Assembly (NCBI RefSeq): GCF_006539565.1
Contig: NZ_BJNG01000018.1
Coordinates: 156,326 to 220,325 of the forward strand
DNA: 64,000 nt
Direction of reading: 5' to 3'
DNA from: Pseudonocardia hydrocarbonoxydans
GTDB lineage: Bacteria; Actinomycetota; Actinomycetes; Mycobacteriales; Pseudonocardiaceae
This document shows positions 19,250-28,976 of the stretch, one piece after another. The position numbers and the translations under genes were made by a program. How positions within the stretch are numbered: position 1 is the first letter of the stretch; each line of letters begins with the position of its first letter. The notes beneath the pieces are model-generated. The model saw nothing but the letters and a program-made list of their open reading frames with translations, had not been told where the DNA came from and did no database searches.

Positions 19250-20170
19250 TCAGGACGCGTAGAGGGTGCGCACCAGGTCCTCGATCGACGGCTCGTCCAC
19301 GGTGACGTCGCGGATCTCCACCCGCCGCGCGGCCTCGGCGATCAGCCCGGCGGCGGACCCGGTGAACTCCAGCCGCTGCCGCATCCCCTGCGCCTCCACG
19401 GCCACGTCGACGACGCCGTGGAGCCCGTGCAGCGGCCCGGCCGGCTCCACGAGGTCGACGACCAGCGTCCGGTTCCCGGCGAAGCGCCGCCGCAGCGTAG
19501 CCAGGTCGTCGTCGACGAGGACGCGGCCCTTGTCGATGACGACGACGCGCCGGCACAGCCGCTCGACGTCGGGCAGGTCGTGGGTGGTGAGCAGCAGCGT
19601 CACGTCGCCGCGGGCGTTGACGGCCGCGAGGAACGTGCGCAGCCGCTCCTTGCTGGCGAGGTCCAGGCCGATGGTGGGCTCGTCGAGGACCAGCAGTTCG
19701 GGGGAGTGCAGCAGGGCCGCGGTGACCTCGCCGCGCATCCGCTGGCCCAGCGAGAGCTGGCGCACCGGCGTCGACAGGAACGCGGCCATGTCCAGCAGCT
19801 CGACGCACTCGTCGAGCCGCTCCCGGTGCCGCGCGGCCGGGACCCGGTGGATCGCGCCGTGCAGGGCGAAGCTCTCGGCGAGCGGGAGGTCCCACCACAG
19901 CTGGCTGCGCTGCCCGAACACCACGCCGATCCGTCGGGCGAGGGCCTTCCGCTCGCGCACCGGGTCGAGCCCGCACACCCGCGCGGTCCCGGCGGTGGGC
20001 ACGAGCACCCCGGTCAGCATCTTGATCGTGGTGGACTTCCCGGCGCCGTTGGGGCCGAGGAACCCGACCGCCTCGCCGCGCTCGACGTCGAGGCCGACGT
20101 CGGCGACGGCCGGGATCCGGGTGCGGCGCACGACGAAGTCACGGCCGAGGCCCCGCGTCTGGATGATCAT
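19250..20170 (-). CDS. ABC transporter ATP-binding protein
   Basis: 306 residues, one nucleotide-binding domain. Walker A is GPNGAGKST (about 39-47), the signature is LSLGQRMRGE and Walker B is LLVLDEPTIGLD with the H-loop TTHD. The C-terminal extension resembles exporters with ABC-2 permeases. The ATG at 20170 overlaps the stop of the upstream permease gene by 4 nt. It forms a three-gene exporter with the next two genes; the substrate is unknown. Confidence 0.93.
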   Translation of the reverse strand: MIIQTRGLGRDFVVRRTRIPAVADVGLDVERGEAVGFLGPNGAGKSTTIKMLTGVLVPTAGTARVCGLDPVRERKALARRIGVVFGQRSQLWWDLPLAESFALHGAIHRVPAARHRERLDECVELLDMAAFLSTPVRQLSLGQRMRGEVTAALLHSPELLVLDEPTIGLDLASKERLRTFLAAVNARGDVTLLLTTHDLPDVERLCRRVVVIDKGRVLVDDDLATLRRRFAGNRTLVVDLVEPAGPLHGLHGVVDVAVEAQGMRQRLEFTGSAAGLIAEAARRVEIRDVTVDEPSIEDLVRTLYAS

Positions 20171-20964
20171 GATCCGGTCCCCTGGTAGCGGCGGACCCCG
20201 GCCCGCCAGACGAGTGCCGCCCCGCCCACCGCGAGCGCGGCGACGAGCGGCGGGGCGTACTGCAGCCACAGCGGGAACCCGAGCGGGTCGGGCCGGCCGA
20301 GCAGCGCGAGCGCCGGGAAGTAGGCGACGAACGCGCCGGGCACCGCGAAGCACAGGACCCGGCGCAGCCACGGCCCGTAGACGGTGATCGGGTAGGAGGT
20401 GGCGAAGTTCGAGCCGTAGGTGACGGAGTTGGCGACCTCCCGGCCGTCGACGACCCAGAACGACACCGTGTTGGCCGCGACCCAGACCGCCCCGAAGATC
20501 ACCGCGCCGCACAGCGGTGCGGTCGCCGCCACGAGCACCCGCAGGGGCGTCCAGTCGATGCCGCTGGTCGCGTACGCGTACGCCAGGACCGCGAGCCCGG
20601 TGACGACCTTGCCCACCCGCTTGAGGGCGATGTCGGCCGACAGGATCTGGACGAGCGTGCCGAGCGGGCGCAGCAGCAGGACGTCGAGCTCGCCGGTGCG
20701 GATGTAGGTCGGCAGCTCCTCGACCTGGCCGACGGACAGGTCGGCGAGCCCGAACGCGGTGGCGGCGAGGGCGTACATCAGCACGACCTCGTCCCGGTCG
20801 AACCCGCCCAGGCTCGTGACCTGGGTGAACACCACGAGGATCGCCACCAGCTCGATGCCCTGCCCGATCAGCTGCGCGACGACGTGCAGCGCGAACGAGG
20901 TGCGGTAGGCGAGCTGGCTGCGGATCCGCGAGGCGACGATCCGGAGCAGGACGCGGTCAGCCAC
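20167..20964 (-). CDS. ABC-2 type permease (DUF990-like)
   Basis: 265 residues with about six membrane spans. The pattern, with ELPTYIRTGELDVLLLRPL in a cytosolic loop, matches the ABC-2 permease family formerly called DUF990 (PF06182). The GTG start at 20964 overlaps the preceding permease by 8 nt and the stop overlaps the ATPase start. A heterodimeric permease pair is likely. Confidence 0.85.
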   Translation of the reverse strand: MADRVLLRIVASRIRSQLAYRTSFALHVVAQLIGQGIELVAILVVFTQVTSLGGFDRDEVVLMYALAATAFGLADLSVGQVEELPTYIRTGELDVLLLRPLGTLVQILSADIALKRVGKVVTGLAVLAYAYATSGIDWTPLRVLVAATAPLCGAVIFGAVWVAANTVSFWVVDGREVANSVTYGSNFATSYPITVYGPWLRRVLCFAVPGAFVAYFPALALLGRPDPLGFPLWLQYAPPLVAALAVGGAALVWRAGVRRYQGTGS

Positions 20965-21742
20965 CCTGCACCACCAGCCGTCGCGACCCGCGGTGCAGCA
21001 CGACCCGGCCGACGCCGAGCAGCAGCACCGCCCAGAACGCCTGCCCGGCCAGCGCCCCGACCGGCTCCCCGCGCTCGAGGAACACGTCGATCGGGGTCTG
21101 GAACAGCGACGGCGCGGGCGTGAACGCCAGTGCCGTGCGCGCCCACTCCGGGAACCACGCCAGCGGGATGACCAGGCCCGAGAGCACCCCGCCGACCACG
21201 CCCCACACGGCGAACACACCGCGGGCGTCGAGCAGCCAGAAGGCGCTGGCGTTGAGCAGGAACCGGATCCCGAAGCTGACGACCACGGCGAGCATTGCGG
21301 CGACCGCGAACAGCGCCCAGGTGGCGGGCCGCTCCGGCCAGCGGATCGGGAACAGTGCCGCGCCGAAGGCCATCGGCGGGACGAGGCGGGCCAGCACAGC
21401 GAAGCCGGCCCGCCCGAGGTCGCCGGCGAGCAGCGCGGCCTGCAGGTCCCACGGCCGCCCCAGGTCGATCACGACGTCGCCGGTGCGGATCCGGGTGGCC
21501 AGCTCGGTGTCGCCCCAGAGCAGCACGACGGTGAGCAGGCCCTGCCCGAGCCAGACGAAGGTGACGGCGGCGGCCACGTCGTACCCGGCGACGACCGGGC
21601 GCTGGGCGAGTACGGCGAGCAGGACGGCGGCGCGCAGCAGCCCGAAGACGATGTTGGTGGTCAGGCCCGCGAGGGCGGCCTGGCGGTAGGTCGAGTGGCG
21701 GCGGAATCCGGCGATCACGAGCTGCGGATAGGGCGACAGCAC
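20957..21742 (-). CDS. ABC-2 type permease, first gene of the exporter operon
   Basis: 261 residues, about six membrane spans. The loop ELATRIRTGDVVIDLGRPWD is equivalent to the RTGELDVLLLRP loop of its partner, so the two permeases are paralogues. The start MLSPYPQLVIAGFRR carries a typical charged N-terminus. The gene is 32 bp after a ribbon-helix-helix gene on the same strand. Confidence 0.85.
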   Translation of the reverse strand: MLSPYPQLVIAGFRRHSTYRQAALAGLTTNIVFGLLRAAVLLAVLAQRPVVAGYDVAAAVTFVWLGQGLLTVVLLWGDTELATRIRTGDVVIDLGRPWDLQAALLAGDLGRAGFAVLARLVPPMAFGAALFPIRWPERPATWALFAVAAMLAVVVSFGIRFLLNASAFWLLDARGVFAVWGVVGGVLSGLVIPLAWFPEWARTALAFTPAPSLFQTPIDVFLERGEPVGALAGQAFWAVLLLGVGRVVLHRGSRRLVVQGG

Positions 21743-21774
21743 GTCGATCTACGTTACGGCTGCACGCAACCGGT

Positions 21775-22008
21775 TTACGGTCCGTCGTCCCGGCCCACGA
21801 CGATCTCCTCGTCACCCAGCGTGCCGAAGGAATCCCGGATGGCGGCGAGATCCGCGGTGAGCCGGTCCGGCTCGCCCTGCAGCGACCGGTCGAGCATCCG
21901 GCGGATGAACTCGGCCCAGGAGACCCCCTCGGCGCCGGCGCGCGCGTCGAGCACGTCGCGCTGCGCGTCGGTGAGATGGATGGTGGTGCGGTGCACACAC
22001 CGCACCAT
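21775..22008 (-). CDS. Ribbon-helix-helix (CopG-like) protein
   Basis: 77 residues. The N-terminal strand HRTTIHLTDAQRDVL and the helix SWAEFIRRMLDRSL are typical of CopG/Arc-type ribbon-helix-helix DNA-binding proteins. The GTG at 21996 is an alternative start. There is no toxin-like gene beside it. It probably autoregulates, and being 32 bp upstream of the ABC exporter it may control that operon. It is divergent from the AraC-type gene with a 30-bp gap. Confidence 0.6.
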   Translation of the reverse strand: MVRCVHRTTIHLTDAQRDVLDARAGAEGVSWAEFIRRMLDRSLQGEPDRLTADLAAIRDSFGTLGDEEIVVGRDDGP

Positions 22009-22038
22009 GCACCACCCGACCGCGCCGGAACAGGGAGA

Positions 22039-22899
22039 ATGCCGTACGTGGACGGCCGTCCCCGCGCCATCGACCCGGTGGAGCACGCACACCTGCGCGA
22101 CGCCACCGGGTTCAGCCCGCCGGTGCACCGCTACGCCCCCGGCCCCGGGCTCGCCGACCTGGTGCGCCGCTACTGGGTGCCGGTCTGGTCGCTGCCGCCC
22201 GGCACCGTGTCGCGCCAGCGCGTGCTGCAGTACCCCGTGTGCCTGGTGGTGGTGGCCGACTCCTACGCCCGCCTCTACGGACCGCGGACCGGGCTGTCGG
22301 TCACCGAGCTGGCCGGCGACGGCTGGGCGGTCGGGGCGATGCTGCAGCCCGCGGCCGGTGCGCCGGTGTGGGGCCGGCCGGTCCGCGAGCTGACCGACCG
22401 GTTCGTCGACCTGGCGCAGGCACCCGGCGTCGACGGGCCGGGGCTGACCACCCGGATCCGCGACGTGATGGGGGCCGACGCCGCGAGCCGGCTCGCCGCG
22501 GTCGCGGTCCTGGAGCGGGAGCTGGAGCGGCTGCCGCCCGTCGAGGACGAGGGGCGGCTGGTCAACGCGATCGTCGAGTACGTGGAGGGCGACCCGCAGG
22601 TGCGGCGGGTGGGCCAGGTCTGCGCGAAGTTCGACATCCGCGAGCGCACCCTGCAGCGGCTGCTGGCCCGCCGCCTCGGGCTGCACCCGAAGTGGCTGAT
22701 CCAGCGCCGCCGCCTGCAGGAGGCCGCCGCGCGGCTGCGGGCCGACGCGGTCGACCTGGCGGGGGTGGCGGCCGAGCTCGGCTACGCCGACCAGGCCCAC
22801 CTCACCCGTGACTTCCGCACCGTCACCGGCCTGACGCCCGGCGAGTACGCGGCCGAGCCCGACACGCGAACGGCACCCCCACCCGACCGGATCGGGTGA
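22039..22899 (+). CDS. AraC family transcriptional regulator with DUF6597-like N-terminus
   Basis: 286 residues. The C-terminal double helix-turn-helix (about 185-275) includes RTLQRLLARRLGLHPKWLIQRRRLQEA and ELGYADQAHLTRDFRTVTGLTPGEY, which is classical AraC. The N-terminal part (YAPGPGLADLVRRYWVPVW) resembles the sensor part of DUF6597/AraC proteins. A GTG start at 22048 has a better-spaced GGGAGA ribosome site. Its target and ligand are unknown; the divergent RHH-exporter genes are candidates. Confidence 0.85.
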   Translation: MPYVDGRPRAIDPVEHAHLRDATGFSPPVHRYAPGPGLADLVRRYWVPVWSLPPGTVSRQRVLQYPVCLVVVADSYARLYGPRTGLSVTELAGDGWAVGAMLQPAAGAPVWGRPVRELTDRFVDLAQAPGVDGPGLTTRIRDVMGADAASRLAAVAVLERELERLPPVEDEGRLVNAIVEYVEGDPQVRRVGQVCAKFDIRERTLQRLLARRLGLHPKWLIQRRRLQEAAARLRADAVDLAGVAAELGYADQAHLTRDFRTVTGLTPGEYAAEPDTRTAPPPDRIG

Positions 22900-22908
22900 G
22901 GGTGCCGT
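22870..22908. terminator. Bidirectional hairpin between the araC-type gene and icd
   Basis: Arms 22870-22886 (ACGGCACCCCCACCCGA) and 22892-22908 pair at 16 of 17 positions with a 5-nt loop. The hairpin covers the last codons of the regulator gene and ends 9 bp before the icd stop, serving convergent transcripts. Confidence 0.8.
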
Positions 22909-22917
22909 CCACCCGGG

Positions 22918-25077
<2,160 letters not shown>

Positions 25078-25207
25078 CGTGTGCTGGCCTGCCTCGGTGA
25101 TCGGGTACGCGGGACCTTGCCGTCACGCTATACCGTACGGCCGTTCTGTTAACACCCCGGCTGCGTGCCCCGTGTCCCGGGGGTCATCGGACGGCTACCG
25201 TGGGTCG

Positions 25208-25558
25208 GTGCCCCTGGGAATCAAGCGCCCCACCTTCACGCGCCCGGGCGTCGAGGCGTACCGGAGCTGGACCTTCGTCGTCATCCTCGGGGTCGTCCTC
25301 ACGGTGCTCGCGATGATCGACCGGGGCTCGGGCACGGCGGGGGCCGACGGGTCGACGGGCTGCCAGGTCGAGGTCACCACCGACCAGCTCAACGTGCGCG
25401 CCGGGCCCGCCGAGCAGTCCGAGCTGCTGGGCGCGCTGGACCGCGGCACGGTGCTGGACGCCACCCGCACCGTCACCGACGGGTTCCGCCAGCTGGAGGA
25501 CGGGCGCTTCGTCTCCGACACCTACCTGACCCCCGTGCCGGGCAGCGACTGCGGCTGA
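25208..25558 (+). CDS. Membrane-anchored bacterial SH3-like protein
   Basis: 116 residues from GTG 25208. One membrane helix (about 20-38) is followed by an exported domain with CQVEVTTDQLNVRAGPAEQSELLG, the hallmark LNVRxGP of bacterial SH3 domains. Two Cys bracket the domain and may form a disulfide. SH3 domains often bind cell-wall peptides; the function here is unknown. It precedes xthA by 14 bp. Confidence 0.7.
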   Translation: MPLGIKRPTFTRPGVEAYRSWTFVVILGVVLTVLAMIDRGSGTAGADGSTGCQVEVTTDQLNVRAGPAEQSELLGALDRGTVLDATRTVTDGFRQLEDGRFVSDTYLTPVPGSDCG

Positions 25559-25572
25559 GGGATTCTGCCGGG

Positions 25573-26364
25573 GTGCTGGTCGTCACCTCCGTCAACGTCA
25601 ACGGGATCCGGGCCGCCGCGGCGAAGGGGTTCGCGGGCTGGCTGGCCGCGACCGCGGCCGACGTCGTCTGCCTGCAGGAGACGCGCGCGCAGCCCGAGGA
25701 GATCCCGCCCGGCCTGTTCGACGGCTGGCACGCCCGGTTCGCACCGTGCCTGTCCGCGAAGGGCCGCAGCGGGGTCGCGATCCTCAGCCGCGCCGAGCCC
25801 GGGGCCGTCCGCACCGGGATCGAGGACGACGAGTTCGCCGGGTCCGGCCGCTACCTGGAGGTCGACCTGCCCGGTGTCACGATCGCGTCGCTGTACCTGC
25901 CCAACGGCACCGTCGGCACGCCGAAGCAGGACGAGAAGGACCGCTTCCTCGCCTCCTTCGCCCCCTACCTCGCGCTGCGCCGGGAGAAGGCCGCCGCGGA
26001 GGACCGCGAGGTGCTCGTCTGCGGCGACTGGAACATCGCGCCCGCGCAGGCCGACATCCGCAACTGGCGCGGCAACGTCCGGAACTCGGGGTTCCTGCCG
26101 CACGAGCGCGAGTGGCTGGCCGCGCTGCGCCGCGACGGCTGGGTCGACGTCGTGCGCGAGCGGCACCCGGGCGTCGACGGGCCGTACTCGTGGTGGTCCT
26201 ACCGCGGCCGGGCCTTCGACAACGACACCGGCTGGCGCATCGACCACCACGTGGCGACGCCCGGGCTCGGCGCCCGCGCCCGCTCGGCCGTCGTCGAGCG
26301 GGCGGCGAGCCACGCGCAGCGCTGGTCGGACCACGCACCCGTGACCGTGGAGTACGGTCCGTGA
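25573..26364 (+). CDS. xthA: Exodeoxyribonuclease III family (AP endonuclease)
   Basis: 263 residues of the endonuclease/exonuclease/phosphatase fold. Catalytic motifs are NVNGIRAA, CLQET (metal-binding Glu), GDWNIAP (Asp/Asn) and the terminal SDHAPV (Asp-His). It cleaves abasic sites in base-excision repair. The GTG start at 25573 is 14 bp after the preceding gene. The stop overlaps the following kinase start by 4 nt (GTGA), which is an unusual partner. Confidence 0.92.
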   Translation: MLVVTSVNVNGIRAAAAKGFAGWLAATAADVVCLQETRAQPEEIPPGLFDGWHARFAPCLSAKGRSGVAILSRAEPGAVRTGIEDDEFAGSGRYLEVDLPGVTIASLYLPNGTVGTPKQDEKDRFLASFAPYLALRREKAAAEDREVLVCGDWNIAPAQADIRNWRGNVRNSGFLPHEREWLAALRRDGWVDVVRERHPGVDGPYSWWSYRGRAFDNDTGWRIDHHVATPGLGARARSAVVERAASHAQRWSDHAPVTVEYGP

Positions 26365-27770
26365 TCCCCACACGCGTCATCGGCGGCCGGTACGTGGTGC
26401 TGGCCGAGCTGGGTCGCGGCGGCATGGGCATCGTGTGGCGGGCCGAGGACCGGGTGATGGGCCGCCACGTCGCCGTCAAGGAGCTGCACCTGCCGGCCGG
26501 GCTGCCCGAGCGGGAGCGGCTGCTGTTCCGCGAGCGGCTGCTGCGCGAGGCCCGCACGGCGGGTCGGCTCAACGACCCCGGCATCGTCACCGTCTACGAC
26601 GTGCTCACCGACGACGGTGTCGACCACATCGTCATGGAGCTGATCGAGGCCCGCACGCTCGCCCAGGTGGTCGCCGCCTCCGGGCCGCTCGACGAGGGGC
26701 AGGCCACCGAGATCGGCCGCCGCATGCTGGCCGCGCTACGGGTGGCGCACGACGGCGGGGTCGTGCACCGCGACGTCAAGCCCGGCAACGTCATGCTCGG
26801 CGCGGGCGGTCGGGTCAAGCTCACCGACTTCGGCATCGCCCAGGCCGTCGACGACCCGCGCCTCACCACGACCGGCTCGCTGATCGGCTCGCCGGGGTTC
26901 ATGTCGCCCGAGCGGCTCGACGGCGGCCCGGCCACGCCCGCCGCCGACCTGTGGGCGCTCGGCGCCACGCTCTACCACGCGGTGCAGGGCCACGGCCCGT
27001 TCGACCGCGAGACCACGGCCGCCACGATCTCGGCCGTCCTGCACACCGACCCGCCCCCGGTGCGGACCCGCGGGCCGCTCGGCCCGGTGATCACCGGGCT
27101 GCTGCAGCGCTCGCCGCAGGCCCGGCTCACCGCGACGCAGGCCGAGGCGCTGCTCGCCTCCGGTGGCGGCCCGCCGTCGGAGGGCCCCACCGCGCCGGTG
27201 ACGGGCCAGCTCGCGGCCCCGCCCGCGGCGGCCCGCCCGTGGCGGTGGATCGCGGCGGCGCTGGTGGCGGGCCTGCTGGTGGGTGTGGTCGGGGGCCTTC
27301 TCGGCGGTGTCGCCCTCGCCGCGGCGGGGCGGCCGGACGTGCGGGTCCTGACCTACGGCCAGGGCGGCGACGTGCCGCTCTTCGACGTCGCCTCCGAGTA
27401 CTGCCTGGCGGTCGCCCCCGAGCCGGGGGTCCAGGTCCTGTCGTCGGCCACCGAGCAGTGCGACGCCCCGCACGCCGCCGAGGTCTTCGACGTCGTCGAC
27501 ACCTTCGGCAGCCGGCAGGCCCTCGACCTCCCGCCGGGGCTCCCCGACTTCGCTCGCGCCGCCTGCGCGCTGACCTTCGGGTCCGGTGTCGTCGCGGGCC
27601 CGGACACCGACCGGCTGGCGGTCACCGCGCTGGTGCCGTCGGAGGCCGAGTTCACCCGGAACACCGCGACCTCGGGCACGCCGTCGTACGGGCAGCGGCA
27701 GGTGTTCTGCGTGCTCGCCCCGGCCGACGGCGGCCAGCTCACCGGCACCCGGCTGGCGGAGGAGGGATGA
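26361..27770 (+). CDS. Membrane Ser/Thr protein kinase with Septum_form-like extracellular domain
   Basis: 469 residues. The Hanks-type kinase domain (about 8-260) has the Gly loop LGRGGMGIVW, K40 in VAVKEL, HRDVKPGN at 136-143 and DFG at 156-158. A single membrane helix lies near 295-320. The extracellular part has no PASTA repeats. Instead it shows C367-DAPH-AAEVF, a second Cys in RAACALTFG, and QRQVFCVLAP ending TGTRL, the pattern of the Septum_form domain (PF13845). The kinase is therefore likely to sense or act at the envelope or septum. It is coupled to xthA and ybaK by 4-nt overlaps at both ends. Confidence 0.9.
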   Translation: MIPTRVIGGRYVVLAELGRGGMGIVWRAEDRVMGRHVAVKELHLPAGLPERERLLFRERLLREARTAGRLNDPGIVTVYDVLTDDGVDHIVMELIEARTLAQVVAASGPLDEGQATEIGRRMLAALRVAHDGGVVHRDVKPGNVMLGAGGRVKLTDFGIAQAVDDPRLTTTGSLIGSPGFMSPERLDGGPATPAADLWALGATLYHAVQGHGPFDRETTAATISAVLHTDPPPVRTRGPLGPVITGLLQRSPQARLTATQAEALLASGGGPPSEGPTAPVTGQLAAPPAAARPWRWIAAALVAGLLVGVVGGLLGGVALAAAGRPDVRVLTYGQGGDVPLFDVASEYCLAVAPEPGVQVLSSATEQCDAPHAAEVFDVVDTFGSRQALDLPPGLPDFARAACALTFGSGVVAGPDTDRLAVTALVPSEAEFTRNTATSGTPSYGQRQVFCVLAPADGGQLTGTRLAEEG

Positions 27771-28255
27771 CCGGCCCCGTGCACCGCAACGTCGAGCGGG
27801 TCACCGCCGCCCTGCGCGACGCCGGGGCCGACCCGGCCCGCGTCGCCCGCCTGCAGGTGCTGCCCGGCGCGGTCACCACGGCCACGGCGGCCGCCGCGGC
27901 GCTGGGCGTCGAGGTGGGGCAGATCGCCAACTCGCTCGTCTTCGACGCCGACGGCGAGCCGCTGCTCGTCCTCACCTCCGGGGCGCACCGCGTCGACACC
28001 GGCCGGGTGGCGGCGCTGCTCGGGGTCGGGACGGTCGGGCGGGCGTCGCCGGAGTTCGTGCGCGCGGCCACCGGGCAGGTGATCGGCGGGGTCTCCCCGG
28101 TCGGGCACCCGGCCCCGCTGCGCACGCTCGTCGACCGCGCGCTGGAGGCCTACGACGAGGTGTGGGCGGCGGGCGGCATCGCGCACGCGGTGTTCCCGAC
28201 GACCTTCGCCGAACTCGTGGCCGTCACCGGCGGCACCCCCGCCGACGTGGCCTGA
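27767..28255 (+). CDS. YbaK/EbsC-type aminoacyl-tRNA deacylase
   Basis: 162 residues. The YbaK/aa-tRNA deacylase domain includes IANSLVFDADGEPLLVLTSGAHRVD and the GGVSPVGH motif. These proteins remove wrong amino acids from tRNA (for example Cys-tRNAPro). ATG 27767 overlaps the kinase stop and has GGAGG directly upstream. The 3' end overlaps the tail of the convergent esterase gene by 32 bp. Confidence 0.88.
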   Translation: MTGPVHRNVERVTAALRDAGADPARVARLQVLPGAVTTATAAAAALGVEVGQIANSLVFDADGEPLLVLTSGAHRVDTGRVAALLGVGTVGRASPEFVRAATGQVIGGVSPVGHPAPLRTLVDRALEAYDEVWAAGGIAHAVFPTTFAELVAVTGGTPADVA

Positions 28256-28898
28256 CCGCCGTCCGTAGCCGCTCCCACAACAGCCGCGCGGTGCCCGGCT
28301 CCCACTCGTGGCCGACGCCGGGGCGCACGATCCGCACGGCGTCGCGGAACGGGGCCAGCGACTCCTCCAGCGACGGGTAGTCGAAGCCGGTGACGCTCTG
28401 CGGGCCGACACCGCCGCCGATCGGCACGCCCGCGTCGGCGTCGCCGTGCACGGCCACCACCGCGACCGGTCCGGGGTCGGGGCACGGGGCCACCCGCGCG
28501 CCCCCGACGACACCGATCCCCGCCAGGGTGTGCGACCCGCACGCCCAGGCGTAGGCCATCATCCCGCCGCCGGAGAAGCCGACGGCGTACACCCGGTCGG
28601 GGTCGACGCCGCCGCGCGAGACCATCCGGGCGACGAGCGCGTCGAGCCGGGCCACGTCGTCGATCCCGCGGGCGTGCGCCCCGCCACAGCAGGCGCCCGC
28701 GTTCCAGGAGCGGTCGACGCCGTCGGGGTGGGCGACCACGATGCCCTCGACGTCGTCGAAGCCGTAGGAGTACGTGCCGTCGCCGGTGCCGCCGAGGCCG
28801 TGCAGGACCACGACCAGGGGGAGGACCGGCCGCTGCGCCGCCGGGGCGCACGCGGCGAGCAGGCAGGCGCAGAAGACCGCACACACGTACCGCCGCAC
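28224..28898 (-). CDS. LpqC-like secreted lipoprotein esterase
   Basis: 224 residues. The lipoprotein signal has lipobox LLAAC with Cys17. The alpha/beta-hydrolase part has [12 protein letters not shown], the nucleophile GFSGGG, an acid near [10 protein letters not shown] and the base in GVGHEWEP. It resembles feruloyl-esterase/polyhydroxybutyrate depolymerase-type proteins such as mycobacterial LpqC. Two adjacent Cys (ACCGG) are typical of this group. It is divergent from fbiC with a 78-bp gap and overlaps ybaK tail to tail. Confidence 0.8.
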   Translation of the reverse strand: MRRYVCAVFCACLLAACAPAAQRPVLPLVVVLHGLGGTGDGTYSYGFDDVEGIVVAHPDGVDRSWNAGACCGGAHARGIDDVARLDALVARMVSRGGVDPDRVYAVGFSGGGMMAYAWACGSHTLAGIGVVGGARVAPCPDPGPVAVVAVHGDADAGVPIGGGVGPQSVTGFDYPSLEESLAPFRDAVRIVRPGVGHEWEPGTARLLWERLRTAVRPRRRGCRR

Positions 28899-28976
28899 GG
28901 GCCGAGTTCACACCGCTTCCTCAACGCTGTCCAGATCGGGTCGACCGCGGGCGCGGCGGGAACATACTGTCGGGAC

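Noticed and set aside
21775..22008. Antitoxin of a toxin-antitoxin pair
   Set aside because: No toxin-sized gene is adjacent; neighbours are an ABC permease and an AraC regulator.
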